From Solea solea (lineage: Eukaryota; Chordata; Actinopteri; Pleuronectiformes; Soleidae): a stretch of DNA of 64,000 nucleotides. A program made the translations under genes and the position numbers. How positions within the stretch are numbered: position 1 is the first letter of the stretch; each line of letters opens with the position of its first letter. Location of the stretch: positions 9,373,485-9,437,484 of the forward strand of contig NC_081146.1 of the NCBI RefSeq assembly GCF_958295425.1, in the 5' to 3' direction. Shown here piece by piece: positions 26,431 through 39,695 of this stretch. The notes under the pieces are model-generated. The model was not told where the DNA came from. It ran no database searches and was given only the letters and a program-made list of their open reading frames with translations.

Positions 26431-27274
26431 TGAGATTCATTAGTTAATGTTTACTATCATCCTGTCTTTACAAAATCAGAGAGAATAAAAAAAAACCCTG
26501 AAGTCTTTCTCTATTTTGTTTTTAAAGATATATCTGCAGAAAGCATCAACATGCATTGCCAGCCTATGCCTTACTGATAACATGTATTATCATTGCTAGA
26601 CTTCAGCGCGATAGGAACCTCACACTTTTCCCTCTTGTGCTACAAGTATCTCACACAAACACAGTATGTGATATTAATCGACGACATCCTAAGGCTTCAG
26701 TGTGCTGTTGTATGTCGGGTCCTCCGTTTGTCCCTTCGGTTCGTTTCTCACAATTTTAAACAGGATGTGCTTTTAATTGCCCGTAATGAAGTGGTGGCAA
26801 TCGCGAACGGCCTCGTGCAATCTGGTGTTTTCATCTGTGTCTTTATCAAGTGCTGTTATCACAGTGCTGACAGTAAGAGCCGCCTCTCTCCTCAGTGACT
26901 GCATACCAACGTCACACAAGCGTGGATCCCACGGAGGTGTTGCTGTTGGCTTGTCAAGTGAGGAGGTTAGGATCATAATTAAGGTTGTATAATTAGATCA
27001 GGTCAGGTGAGAATTGCAAGTCCCAAACACCTGTGTTAATCTTTTCGGAGCGTAAGTTTGATATGGTGCTTAGTGCAACCTGTCCATATTTTGTACATGA
27101 ATGATAATATATCATAACCTTTAATAGAAAAATCACATCTTTTCGAGCTACAATTGTTAGCTTTCTTAAACCATTCGTGCAATCTCCGTCGAGCTCACCA
27201 CAGTAAATGCTTCAAGTGGTTTTAATGCGGAGGCTGCTACGGGAATATGAAAGGCACGTAAGACGATCCGTCAC

Positions 27275-27429
27275 CTATGATTCTGAAGAAACTTGTTGTG
27301 GTTTGCCTTGTAGTCTGGATGTGACTGTATGACAGTGTGTCCTGTAACAGTTATCCAGGCGTCTTTGGCAGAAGAAGCAGCTTTGCCGCAAAGGATTTGA
27401 TCTTGTACATCTCTGACCTGGAGGCACAC
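27275..27429 (-). other. Weak candidate exon, phase-compatible with 443-604
   Basis: On the minus strand an acceptor-like TCTGCAG is followed by a 155-nt open stretch and a GTGACG donor. The translation (start VCLQVRDVQDQILCGKAA, end KANHNKFLQNH) carries over two bases, which would join in frame to the exon at 443-604. The pyrimidine tract is poor, the donor is non-ideal and the peptide is not recognised. Phase agreement alone has a one in three chance. Confidence 0.2.
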
Positions 27430-28150
27430 CTGCAGAGTTTGTATCAGACCACACACACTTACGAAATATAATGTCTGCGACAGTCTTGCCAAAGTGCTTT
27501 CAACACAGGTGGGCATTTGTTCCACTCACCAGCTCAGTGAGGGCAGTATGGGCCTTTGACTTTCATCTCTCCAGCTCATGAACTGTGACAGGACGGGTTG
27601 CCATTTCTCTTTCAAGTGCTTTCTGCGGCACGACTGAGAAGGGGGACACTCTCTGATAATTGTAAACGTCTGCCTTGAGATCAATAATGCAGCCATAGTT
27701 ACAGTACAGTGCTGCAGAGAACTGACTAATATGTCTTCTTGAAAATGTTATGTAATTCCTCTTCGCTGTAGTCAGGCATTGTAGAAGTGAGTAATGGGTA
27801 TAGAAAAGTGAGATTCAAACACATTTTTAGCCCAGGGCATCACCACGAGCACATGCACTTCATGGCAGAGCGAGTGATAGAGAAGACAATTGATGAAGAT
27901 GCATGGGGTAGGAGTTGTTCATAAGAGGAAACATTCACAGGAAGCATTTGAAGGTGAGAGCGTGTATCCAGAGAATAAAAACCAAGGAATAAATATTAAT
28001 GTCTCAATTCACATTTAAACTGCACAGTGATCTTATCTCTATACCCTGTTACTGTGTGATTCCCCAAATTGAATCTTAGGGTGTGTTATCAATCTTAAAA
28101 AGATAAAACCTCCTGCTGATTAACAGAAACATCCCATTTCCTATGGGACA

Positions 28151-28305
28151 TTCATTCATTCACTCATTGTCTACCGCTTTATCCTCCACATGAGGGACGT
28201 AGGAAGCTGGAGCTAATTCCAGCTGACAAAGGGAGAGAAAGGTGGGGTACAGACTGGACAGGTCACCAGTTCATCACAGGGCAAACATAAAGAGACAAAC
28301 AACCA
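28151..28305 (-). mobile_element. Truncated LINE-type 3' fragment
   Basis: Begins TTCATTCATTCACTCATTGT then CTACCGCTTTATCCTCCACA, and continues to TCATCACAGGGCAAACATAA. It is a shorter copy of the same tail as at 21,290-21,630. Confidence 0.55.
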
Positions 28306-28309
28306 GGCC

Positions 28310-30120
28310 AGCTGACAGTGTTGCCTGTGCCCACGACAAGATAATCTTAGATGGGCTCCCGTGGCATTCTGAGAGTTTAGCGAGAAATAAACTAATATTT
28401 TACCATTTAAAAACGGGGCTGATACTGTATTGTCTCCTCCTCATCCTTTCTCCTTCTCTCTGCTCCATACTCTTTTTTCCTCCTTTCATAAAGTGTTGTT
28501 TTTCAAGATAGGAGATTTCCAACCAATCTGTGGATTTCAGTGTGCTAGTTGACCTTTGCTCTACTTCTTAGGATAAAAGCATGGTAAGCAAAATAAAGCC
28601 TTTTTTATATATATTATCCAGTCCCTATCGATTTTTTTCCCGTCCATTTTGGGACAATTTTGAACAATTATTACTGAGGGGGTGCCACAATTGACCCAAA
28701 TTGTGTTTAGGTTAAGGTTAGAGATGTACTGGTTATGGTTAAGGTTAGGGATAAGGCTTTTGTTTGGGTTGTCTAAATGAAAGGACGTCAATGCACTGTC
28801 CTCACAATACCAGTGTGTGCTTGTTTGTCAGTGTGTGTCTGTGTGTGTGTGTGAGCATGTGAGTCCAGCTATGTAAGGAGGAAACTAAGGGAGACAGTTG
28901 CCACCACCATTTCAGCACCCAGCAGAAAAGTATTGATCTCTTGTTTCAGCAGTTCTCTTTTTCCTCCTCTCCCTCATCATTCTTTCTGCTCTTGTCTTCC
29001 ACCTCTTTCTTCACTTTCGTTCTTCAACCACTTAATTTCCCATACTGTATGTTTTATTGAATTTTGGTTTTATACTACTGTAGATTTAGAACATTTTCCA
29101 TTCCCAGACAGGATATAAATAATTTTTTTCCCTTTAAATTTTTAACTTACGTCCTCTTCCTCCGTCTATTTCCTCCTCTCTACACACATATTCAAAGTCT
29201 CCCCAGTATCATCTCTCCCATCCTCTCTCCATGCTGTTTTTTCTCGCCTCACATCCCTCTCTCTCTCTGGCTCCTACAGATGATAACCTTGTAGCTCAGT
29301 ATCCTCAGGTTGGAGAGACAAGAGGGAAAAAGGAGAAGCAATGTGGAGCTCAATACCTCCCCCCTCAGGCCATGACATGAACCTATTTTCCTCAGGGCTC
29401 GACTGTAATAAAATCAAACCTTGATGATTCATGATTTTTATGGCCGTACTGTAGAGGGCTGTAAATCATTTTAAGATATCATCCTCATAAACTGTGGCAT
29501 AGAATCATCTTTTCTTTGTATAACACCGGGATGCTGCTTTCACGAGTCTCTGGTGAACATTTGAAGGGATCTTAAAAACCTTTTTATTCAACCTATGGTT
29601 TTCACCATGACAGTGAAATACAATCCTGCAACGATTTCCAAACCAAATGCTTTTACTGAGGTGATCGACACACAAAAAGTCAAATAAAGGAAATATAATG
29701 TTCTTAAGAGGCCAAACGTCTGGTGGTCTGATTCATGAAGGTCATGTAAAAATGTACCATAAGAGATCAGATGCAGCTGTAGAATAAGCACAGACAATGC
29801 AGGTTATCCCAATAGTTTGAATTTCAACTGTATAATAATGATTAAGAGTCTTAAATGAAATGTTTCCATGTCCCTAAATAGCTGTTTTAGGACAGATAAT
29901 GACTCGAACCGGCTCGTTAGCCGCTTTTATTTCAGCAGCAGAGGTAGTAACCGAGCCAGATAGATCCCTTAGTGCCAGATTTGCCAGCATTCAACGTAAA
30001 AATTAAACACTGCATGGTGCAGGAATATGTCAGCTTGTAAAGGTCAGTGTAAACAAGTAATAGTAAAGTTAAGTCCACTTAATGGGACTAAAGGGTTTCT
30101 CAATCCCTTGCTTGCTGACG
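28310..30120. other. Non-genic stretch
   Basis: Pyrimidine-rich around 28,430-28,500 and 28,930-29,280, which explains the short S/F/L-rich frames. Contains GGTTAAGGTTAG direct repeats at about 28,710-28,752. No exon recognised. Confidence 0.45.
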
Positions 30121-30128
30121 AGCTGACC

Positions 30129-30219
30129 ATTTGAATCAGGGGTGCTGGAGCAGGGAAACGTCTAAAACATGCAGAGAAGTGGGTCCATGAGGACCAGGAC
30201 TGAGGAGCCCTGCTTTAGA
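30129..30219 (+). repeat. Dispersed repeat (GGTGCTGGAGCAGGGAAAC)
   Basis: Contains GGTGCTGGAGCAGGGAAACG, TCTAAAACATGCAGAG and GGACCAGGACTGAGGAGCCC. The same blocks begin again at the right edge of the window (63,968 onward: GAGCAGGGCAACATCTAAAA), so at least two copies are present. Confidence 0.55.
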
Positions 30220-31305
30220 TGACCAGAGAGGAACTAAACGGCACAAACACAGACACACATGTATGCACTTGAATTTGGACATTTACAAAGAAATTAAAGG
30301 GAATGACAGCGCTAATGTCTCCGTTCTGTAAACCTAACTGAAGCAGCATTTGAAACTCATTTGTTTCAGACCATTAATTGTCTAAGATTGTTAATGCTGT
30401 GGATATTATGTGGGCTCACGTTAAGGTAAGATATGTACTCTATAGGTTTATAAATGCTGATTCACAACAGCAAACCGGGGAAGATGTATAATGTGACTAA
30501 CATGACTTTACAAGGTCAACATTGTCCTGGCCCTAATTTGATATTGTTACAGGTTCCATAAATATCATATGAGCGAAAAAGACACAATAAGGATTAAGTG
30601 ACAACAGAGGCAGTCTATGGGGGACAGGGAGGAGGAGAGGGACAAAGCAAGAGAGTAAAGAAAAGGAGGAAAGAGAGGGAGAAGAAATGAGAGGCAGTAA
30701 TGGAAATGTACAGGAGTGGGAGGAAGAGAAGATAAAGGACAATGAGTGAAAGAGAAGTATGGGTGAGAGGAAGGAGTGGAACATGTTTGTCAGTCTCATC
30801 CTTTCTGTTCCCCTGAATAACAATCCTCATGTTTATTTTTAATTATTTTCAAAGGAACATACAGAAGACAAAGTTGAAATTTGCCATTTATTAAAAGGTG
30901 TACATATGGCGTCACTGCCTTTTTGTTCAGAACTAATTTTAACAGGAGAGATGTTCTCTCCAATGAAAAAAAAGTGTCTTTAAATGTAGGGCAACACACG
31001 TGGGCACGGAGTCAGACGCTTATGTTTGTTTACTTCCTGTCAAGGGCCAAGTAAATTTTAACAATTTAACAGCACGTTTTTAACGGCACGTTTCTGTGAA
31101 TCATCTCAATTTAGCTTATTTTCGGTTTATATTTCACACTGATAGTGAGTTATTAAAACCATCCCAGATGGTTCCCATTTAAGTGAATGGAGTCCAGCAG
31201 AAGAGATGAAATTCCTGCAGGTTATTATGCAAGAAACTCTCCACAATCTCGTTCATAAAGAGGAAATGAATTATAATCATGGCTGCCAACATGCAATGTA
31301 AATGT

Positions 31306-31307
<2 letters not shown>

Positions 31308-31340
<33 letters not shown>
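31308..31340. repeat. CA microsatellite
   Basis: Perfect AC run of about 16 units. Further CA and GT runs follow up to about 31,500. Confidence 0.9.
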
Positions 31341-31343
<3 letters not shown>

Positions 31344-31539
31344 AAATACACACTCCATCAAAGATGCACATTTGGATAGAAAGGGATAAACAAACACACA
31401 CATTAAAGTTTCCATGCACACACACACACATACAGTCCTTTGGCAGCAGATCAAGAGAAAATGTGTGTGTGTCTGTGTGGATTTGTGTGTGTATTTTGTG
31501 TGCATGTGCAGCAGCTTCTCGGACAAATCCAGTCTAAAT

Positions 31540-32750
31540 AATCATCGTACCCAGGCCGTCCAGATACCAACACTGTGTCCCATGTGGCTTCATTACTGTT
31601 GCTGCTAATTAAGCAGCTCCAAATAAACACAATCTTCAGCCTTGAAAACGCAGCAGCAGCAGCAGAAGCAGCATCACATGTTTAAACTTGATGCATTTGT
31701 TGATGTCACACAGCTATGTATGAAAATACAATACACTGTATACAGCTGTTAACAGTGGAGAATGTTAACACTATGTACATATTATAATAACCCAAGTACA
31801 TGCAGTACATTTGTTCAAGGGAAATATCTGTTATAATATGACTTTTCTCAAAAAAAGTACACTTAAAATGCCAATAATTATTATAATCTTATATATATAT
31901 ATAATATTTTGACATGTATTGATTAAATAATATACTAGGGAACAACTACCCACATGTTTTTAATTCTTATATTGTTTAGTCCAAAATTAACTTGCATTAA
32001 CACAGTTGTATTAATAAAGTGTCAATTTGATCTAACATGAGAACATTTTATATGATAAAATAACTTGTTTCTGAAAGCGATCTCTATTCAAATCATATGC
32101 TACATCAGTATCAGTATGAGAAAGACTAAGTTTCAGTGTTAAAAAGACAGCTTTTGTGTATCAGTGGTCCACATCCAGAAAGCACCAATCAATCACTGTA
32201 TATGAAATAGCCTTCTTACTTTTACTGTGTCAAGACATTATATGTGGCACATTATGAGTGTGCACGCTCACATTATATATATACTTATATACACACACAT
32301 ATATATCTACACGTGGCCTGTGTATGAAGTAGCAAAAACCTGTAAAACACATAAATAATTATATTCTCCTAATTATATGACTCATGTAGACATTCAAATT
32401 TCAGTCAATGATGCTCGAAGTCAGGAGATCTCCCAAATCAATAGGATTTATTATTTATTGTCTGTCTTGTTCCTCCTCTTGGTTTCAATCTTCTACTGTG
32501 TTTTTAATCTTTACTTGACTATTTATATCCCTATTTCTGTTTTTGTCTTTTCTTTTGTGTGTTGTTCAGTTTGAGAACTCAGAGATGTCTATACCTATTT
32601 CCTTTGGTGTCTGCACTACAGCACAATAAAAATGCTTCTTGAATCTTAAATCTAAGAGAGAAGAATGAAGAAGTCACTTCTCTCTGTTTGTGGTGTTGTA
32701 AAATGAATATTCTATATTTTTCTGATGAAGGGCTGTTAATTAAACTCGTA
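31540..32750. other. Non-genic AT-rich stretch
   Basis: No exon recognised. Contains a short CAG-type run near 31,653 and small TA/CA runs near 31,890 and 32,275. Confidence 0.45.
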
Positions 32751-33433
32751 TGGCGCATTTCCACTTCACAGTTCCGGCTCGACTCGGCACATTTTTGGTT
32801 TTTTTTGCTTTTCCATTAGCGATAGTACCCGGATCTTTTTTTACGTGACATCGACAGGCACTGATTGGTCAGTGTCGTTACTGAGTGTGACGTCCAACAC
32901 AGGAATCAAAGCTAAGAATGCCAAACTGTACATCAACACCTATCAACATTTTTAAAGGTTTTCTGATATTTTATGGACCAAACGATTAATACATTAATCA
33001 AGAAAATAATCGACAGATGAATCGATTATGAAAATAATCGTTAGTTGCAGCTCTCGTGACAGCACTGCTGAAAGCGGTGATTGCGAGCGGCGATCGTGAG
33101 CCGCATCACAACCCCTATATACCCCGTATTTCAGTTCCGTGACTGTGTCAGATGGAGTCATACAGGAAGTACTAAACGATTCTGTCATCAAATCTTTTTA
33201 ATTAACTGATTCTCATGATTCAATTACATCGAAAACAACTGCTTTACAAGTCACTAGTCACTAGTTTGTGTGTGTCGCATATAAAATGACATCATGGCAG
33301 TTTCATGCAGCTGTGCTATGCTGACTCCGCCCACAATGAGGAGGTACTATAGTAATGAAAAATTAACCAAACCCTGTAAAGTAGAGCTGTGCTGTGCCAT
33401 GACGTGCCGGGACTGTATAGTGGGAAAGCTCCA
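32751..33433. mobile_element. Inverted-repeat element with a nested insertion
   Basis: The left end is TGGCGCATTTCCACTTCACA followed by GTTCCGGC. The right end, read in reverse, is TGGAGCTTTCCCACTATACA followed by GTCCCGGC, a clear imperfect terminal inverted repeat of about 28 bp. The interior includes GATTGGTCAGTGTCGTTACT. Inside it, 32,945-33,054 is a piece of the CGATTAAT element described at 39,342. I found no target-site duplication and no transposase frame. Confidence 0.55.
32945..33054. mobile_element. Nested fragment of the CGATTAAT element
   Basis: Runs from TTTCTGATATTTTATGGACC through ATCGATTATGAAAATAATCG to GTTGCAGCTCT. These are the end blocks of the complete copy at 39,342-39,695. 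It sits inside the element 32,751-33,433, so it inserted later. Confidence 0.6.
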
Positions 33434-34299
33434 TGAGTGAAACTGTCGACATCTGTGAAACTGCAGATGCTTTTCATTGTTTTCTCTGTAATTGTCAAAC
33501 AAACAAATAAATAATCCACAGATGTATTTATAGATTTGATAATAAAAATAACAGTTAGCTGAATCTCCACCAAAGTTGCATTCACATTCGTATGGCCTGT
33601 TACTAATGGATACACATGTACATTAACACCCTCAACCCCCACATGTTCACAGTGATGCGAGTACCTGATTATGGATTCATAGTGAAGAGGTCCCATATCC
33701 TACTGTATATTGTAACTCAATATCCACCCGACTCTGTGGATAATAGGAGTCTATCCAACTCAGCAACTGTCAGTGGAAAGCACTGCACGGTAATGTGATC
33801 AGTAGCCACTGAGACAGCCCATAATAAACAAACTGAATATCTACTAAGATTAATTTGAGTCAGCAGACAGTGAAGACATCATTTAATTTGGGTTAATTAG
33901 AGACAAATAAAGAGAAATAGACCATTCAGGACAAGACTATACATACGTTTGTGTAACAGTGCATACTGTATACGTATTGCATGTGTCTGCCTGCATTCAT
34001 ATATTATGTCTGCACAGCAGTGTCTGCATGTGAGTGAAATAATGAGCAAGGGATAAAACAATTGTATGCCAAGATCTCAGCTCTTCAATTTATTCCTCCA
34101 TTACAGCTCAGAGTTCAACACAATGCAGAGGGGGGAAAAGCCTTTGATTATAAATCTGTTAAAAGCTAGAACATTATGTAAACAACATCAGACCGCCAGA
34201 CTGAACTTGTACGTTTTCTTTCATCAAAAACAGAACTGATCCTAGATTTGCATACAAAGGCGTTTGGCTGCAAAATGCTGGGGATGAGCAAATGTTTGA

Positions 34300-34560
34300 G
34301 GCATTTGTTTGAAGATTGCAATGTTGCAGTTTTTTTTTTTTCCCCCCACAGTTTTGCTTTCACAAAGTGTGAGGTTGATAATGTCAGAGGAGCTGCAGAC
34401 GCAGAGAAAACCTGTGATAAAATGCTTCATAACCCCGCGATTAAAGGACATCTCGCCTCTTTTCTTGTAACCCTTCAAAATCTCCACCTTTCCCCACTTC
34501 CAACTGTTTACCCTTGTGTGCCCTCTGAGGAAAAGTGCTGCATTACTGCTTCCTATTTGC
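34300..34560. other. Stretch open on both strands, no gene recognised
   Basis: Frames of 106-117 codons are open on opposite strands over the same bases. Neither has splice sites or a recognisable domain. The sequence looks single-copy, so a conserved non-coding element is possible. Confidence 0.3.
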
Positions 34561-35917
34561 AAGTATACAAGTCACGAAAGAACAGACTGAGCTGGAGATG
34601 AAGGGGGAGAGATTATCTGTACCATAGCAACATCACAGCCGCACATTTTGAGCACTTAGTTTTAAACTACAAGATTTCAGGACATTAGAGGCTGCAGATA
34701 AATCCGAGTCCCAGTACTGATGTCACAAGCTAACAAACCATCTTGTGCATTTTGCAGTTTTAATGAGTGCTGATTTTTCAGTGACAATTAAACGGAAGTG
34801 ACAAGTGGATTGGAGTGTTGCTTGTTCCCTCATAGATGTCATTTTTAGAGCAAATGTGTAAAACTAGACCATAGCCGAACTCACTACACTTTATTAAAAA
34901 TGGAAACTGGGTTTAATTCATTTAAAAATGGATTCATGTCATTTCTTAAGTTACATTAATGAGCTATAGTTAGCAGACCTCACACACCTTTCACATCGCT
35001 TGTTAAATGTATTAACTCACCAACATTATTATCATGTGCACAATTACTCAGTGAATCATCTGCAGTAACACAGGCTTGCATCAAATTTAACGGCAAATAG
35101 AAATTCCAGAGTTTCATGACTGTTTTGGAAGACGTTATGACATGACGCCACACAGGAAATTCATGAGAAATGAAATACGGCAAGTGTGAAAAGTCTCACA
35201 GACGACAGTTCAGCACACTGACATACTTCCGGGTTTTGTTTGAGAGGAGGTTTTGTGGTCATTAACAAAAGCAAAAAAAGAGACTAATTCTGCCAAACAG
35301 CACATAGTACCAAATTACATCAATGCTTTTGTCATAACACGTTAATTAAAAAGAACTGTCTGTACGTTTTAGTGGAAAGTAATATTAATATGGTCTGAAC
35401 CAAATATAGGCACAAAAAACTGGAGCAAAAAATATTATATTTGAATATAACAGGTTGACTCTACATAAGTGATGTGTGTAAACGGACAACTGTCTGTCTT
35501 TTTTTTTCATTTCTTTAAATCAACAATACAAGGCCTCCTCTAGCTGTGAATGTGTGTGTGAAGGTTAATCTGAATTAGTCACAGTAGCTGCTGTAAAATG
35601 GCCAAAACCGTTTCCTCATTCCCTCCCCCGGTTCTGGATTTCATCAAAATTTTACACCAATAAACATCCTCACTAGATCGCCTACATCTTCCCCAAGTTC
35701 AACCCGGCACATGTCGGTTTAAACATTCCTGTAATGAAACCCGATTTAATGAAATTCTTTCAGGGGAGGACACCAAAACTCACCTATTTCACGGTAGGAC
35801 AAACACTGAGGCTTCCCTCCATTCAGTCTCATACAAATCATTGCCCCTCTGCATCACTCCTCATACAGTGAGTGGTGAATGACATTTCCCAGGCTGGCTG
35901 TTAAACATGGCCTGCTT

Positions 35918-35943
35918 CACACACACACACACACACACACACA
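35918..35943. repeat. CA microsatellite
   Basis: Perfect CA run of 13 units, followed by a CT-rich tract at about 35,968-36,000. Confidence 0.9.
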
Positions 35944-36299
35944 AGTATGAAAACGAACTGTCTCTGTCCCTCTCTCTATTCTCTCTCTCTCTCTCTCTGT
36001 CTAACTCCCACTTGTGCACTTGAATAATCCAAAACTATTTTAGGTGTCATTAATGTCTCCCTGCTGCTTCCATATGTCTGATGTAAATCATAAGAGTAGT
36101 AAACTGCTCTGAGTATAACCATCTTCTACATGTGATTATCTTTAAGGTCTTTCTTTTTTTGTATTAAGTGCAACACTAAATAATAAAAAAAGGAATAAAA
36201 TCTGGGATTTAGAGCAAACGTGACCTATGAGAGTGCCATGTACATGTTTGTGTACATTATCCTTTCACTTTGGGTCAAGCACATGCAATAAATGGAAGT

Positions 36300-36440
36300 A
36301 CTTAATCCAATCCAACGTTATTTAAAAAGCACTTTAAAAAACAACGGCTGAAACTAAGTGCTGTACATCAGAGATGAGTAATACAAAAACCTAATACTAA
36401 CCTAAGAACAAACAGTAAAACATACAATAAAACAATAAAA
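36300..36440. repeat. Dispersed repeat fragment
   Basis: Contains CCAATCCAACGTTATTTAAA, AAGCACTTTAAAAAACAAC and AAGTGCTGTACATCAG. These are opening blocks of a teleost retroelement whose later part appears to be at 41,225-41,640. Confidence 0.4.
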
Positions 36441-36449
36441 TAATGTATA

Positions 36450-37850
36450 CTTAAGGAACACAAGGAGGCAGCTGGGGTCAACTTTTTCCCTTCACTATAA
36501 GGTAAGCACTCATTTGACTATATCTGATTCTTTTAAAGTGCTGCAAAGGTATTTTTCCTATACGTTTGTCCAAATTCAATAAACACCAAACTGCTGAAGC
36601 TGACGAGAAAGCAGAACCAGTTATTGACTTACTAAAGTGTAAGGCAAAGATGTAAATGAGGAAGTTTCCCGGTATAATTTGATTGGACATTGTGAACGTT
36701 GTCCTCAGTCACTAAAAAGAATTCCCGTATAGCAAACAGATCATTTATAATCATTGATAAATGGATTAAAAAAAAAAACAGCTATTTGATTATGATATAA
36801 CTATTTGCTTTCTCAACAGAAGAAAGAAAATGCACTTCAACAATTTGGACAAATATTTATTAGCCACAACTGAGTAAAATCAAGTAGAAGTCCCAAGAGT
36901 GACTCTTTATAGTTTCTACAATAAACTGGGGGTACGCTAAGAACAACATTTGTAACGGAAACATGAGCTGAGGAGGAAAGAGGAAAGACTTCTTTACAGA
37001 AAAAGCTATAAGATACATGAGAAAACAGGACGTTTCTGACGATCATGGGAAGGTTATTCCAGTACAAGAAGTTAGCTGAAGGCATGCGTATGAGAGAAGC
37101 TCATCTTTCCATGGAGAAAGATGAGCCGAGAGTCGAGTAACACAGCATGCTGCATTACCCAGAACACTCAGAGCGTGATCTGATGATACGAGAATGTCGC
37201 TCCTCTAATAGCTGTACAAGCAGATTCTTTTTTTCCAGGGGCCTTGATATTAGAAGGTCTGGTATCATTTATTCCTTCATCCACTCTTTTCCTATTCCCT
37301 TCCCAATTCCAGTGATCTAACAGGCAGTTTATCCTTCTCTCTTCCACTCTCCCTCTACCAGACATGTGCAGATGGATGGACATCGTGTGCAGGAGTCCTT
37401 GGTTGAACTGTAGAAATGCTGACATGGCAACAAAGCCCTGTCACAGTGTGGTGACGCCTCTATCTGTCTCTCGGTGATGCATTTACTCCAACACAAACAC
37501 ACACACACACACCCATATATAGTACACACAGTATACATTACACAATCACAGGTGCATGTCTAGATAGGAACTTTGATTAAAGTATGCACTTGTGTATTAA
37601 TGCGTGGCTGAACATACACGTAGGAAAGTGCATACTTGGCATGCATTATATCCGTGTACAGATTTATGGCCTCGCAGGTACAAATGCACACAAACAGGCT
37701 TTAATGTGTGCACAAACCAACATGCATGCATGTGCACGTTACAAGCGAAACCCTCTTGTTTTATCTCGTGATGTCTTTATCACTTCATCCAGTCCCCTAT
37801 ATAATCAGCATCAGTCTCTATTGTCACAAACAGTCCTACCTTTATCACTA
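36450..37850. other. Non-genic stretch
   Basis: No exon recognised. Short frames on both strands lack splice context. Confidence 0.4.
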
Positions 37851-37856
37851 CGTCCC

Positions 37857-37884
<28 letters not shown>
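37857..37884. repeat. CA microsatellite
   Basis: Perfect CA run of about 14 units, then imperfect CAAACA units. Confidence 0.9.
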
Positions 37885-37890
<6 letters not shown>

Positions 37891-38489
37891 AACACGGGTC
37901 ATCTGAGTGATGTTAGAGTGTGTATTTCTTTTCTCCTTTTGTTAAAGTGAGTCATCCATCCTTCCACAACTTCATTACAACCTGCAAGGGCAAACGCTAT
38001 CTCTCCCGCTCCCTCTGCCTTTCCAGATGGTGAGAGAGGTGGAGATATACAGTGAGTAGAAAGTGAAATCCCTCTCTCTCTATCTATCTTTTTATCTCTG
38101 GCTCTCTCTCCCCCACCTTCTCTCCTTCTCCTTTGTTCCTTTTGTCTCTATATTTATATTTTGACTCTAAATCCTTCGCCTTATGTCTATGTTTTGAATC
38201 ACCTAGCCTCAAGCAAATACCAGCGTGGTTAAGCACCTTGATGGCAACATTTGAACCCACAAAAAAAGGCAGTAACACAAATATAACAGAGTCAACACAC
38301 TGTACAAAGACAAACAAGTCCAAGGAAACTGTAGATCCACCCCCTATTTGTACAGATAATCTTTTAATGTTATGGCTCGCTACAACATAGAGTGGTGTTT
38401 ATTAAGTTTAAGACCCCTACAAAGACCTTTGACCATAACCATATATAAATATTAAAAATCAGCAATGCTTGAATTCTGTATTCACTTGA

Positions 38490-38720
38490 ATTGCCATCAG
38501 GGGGCGACTCCGCCAGATGGTCAGTCTACTTGTACGCAAGTCAATTTCAAAACAGATCTAGTTCTCACTAGATTTATAATGGTTGCTAAACATTTCATTA
38601 TGGAGTTAATGGTCTCAATCGCCAGCTCCAGATCGTCTTCAATACAGCACGTCCATTTGTAAATTATGATCCTATGTTTACGGTGTGAATGATGGCTGAT
38701 GACGTCAAATACGGTGACCC
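38490..38720. mobile_element. Short dispersed element (CAGGGGGCGACTC motif)
   Basis: Contains CCATCAGGGGGCGACTCCGC, ATGGTCTCAATCGCCAG-like and CTTCAATACAGCACGTCCAT blocks in the order seen in a common short fish repeat. No coding capacity. Ends not resolved. Confidence 0.4.
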
Positions 38721-39341
38721 GCTCGTCATCCCACTCTCAGTAAAATCGCCACCCTCTTTTTTCAAATATGGTATCTTCCCGTTTAAAAAAAATAAGATTG
38801 CCTGGGCCACATTGCAAAACTCAAGGCTTCATGGTGGATTAAATGATTCCTAGTCTCACTCTCCTCTCCTCTTCTCTTCTGTCCCTGTCTGCAGCCTCAT
38901 TTCCTCAAACCCTCACACTCACCTACTGGGGGTCGTGATGTTCCTCCTTCATCTCACTCACCTGCATGTCTCTCTTCTATAATTAGCCCTGCAGTCACCT
39001 GATCTCGCCCCACCTGTTCCTCATTCATAATCAACTGTGCACTACACACTTATGTAGTTATGCCATGGAAAGTCATGCACGCATGCTGTGTGTATGACTT
39101 GCCAGGAATTGAGGAGGTTATGATGTGCAATTTTTCTTGTAATATTATTGCACAATATATATGTGTGCAGTCATTTGTCTTCTCCTGTCTGTGTTGCTGG
39201 CCAGGAGGATACACTCCCCATTAAGACAAGGTGGTAAAGCTCAGGGTTGATGAGCATTTTGTGGTTGCCTAACTGGGTGGAGAGGCACACATTTGTTTGA
39301 CTGTGTATGAGGATTTTGTTCTATTTAATATTTGTACTGCG

Positions 39342-39695
39342 TAGAGCTGCAACTAATTTTCATAATCGATTTATCTATCGATTATTTTCTTGAGTAATCG
39401 ATTAATCGTTTTGGTGTTCAGAATATCAGAAAACCTTAAAAAATGTGGATCGGTGTTCGTCAAACCTGGAAATGATGGTGTTTTCAAATGTCTTGTTTTG
39501 TCCACAAAACAAAATGATTAACTTTTAATGATTTCTTTGTTATCCAGAGCAAAGAAATGTTGAAAATATTCACATTTAAGAAGCTTAAACGATTGGAAAT
39601 CTTCTTTTAATCATGAAAAAAGCTTCACGATTGAACCGATTATTCGATTATCAAAATAGCAATCGATTAATAATCGATTAATCGTTTCAGCTCTA
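39342..39695. mobile_element. Complete non-autonomous hAT-like element
   Basis: The element is 354 bp. The left end is TAGAGCTGCAAC and the right end reads TAGAGCTGAAAC in reverse, with subterminal CGATTAATCG palindromes on both sides. It is flanked by an 8-bp duplication differing at one base (GTACTGCG at 39,334-39,341 and GTACTGCA at 39,696-39,703). An 8-bp duplication is the signature of the hAT superfamily. With no transposase frame, it must have been moved in trans. Confidence 0.75.

Noticed and set aside
26593..26898. 101-codon + strand frame
   Set aside because: Opposing frames overlap it, no splice sites or domain; reads as chance.
28710..28752. GGTTAAGGTTAGGG-like repeats resembling telomeric DNA
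   Set aside because: Only a few imperfect units. Such motifs are common in fish repeats and do not indicate an interstitial telomere.
34248..34601. 117-codon + strand frame with a 106-codon frame on the other strand
   Set aside because: Neither has recognisable similarity or splice context, and both cannot be coding.
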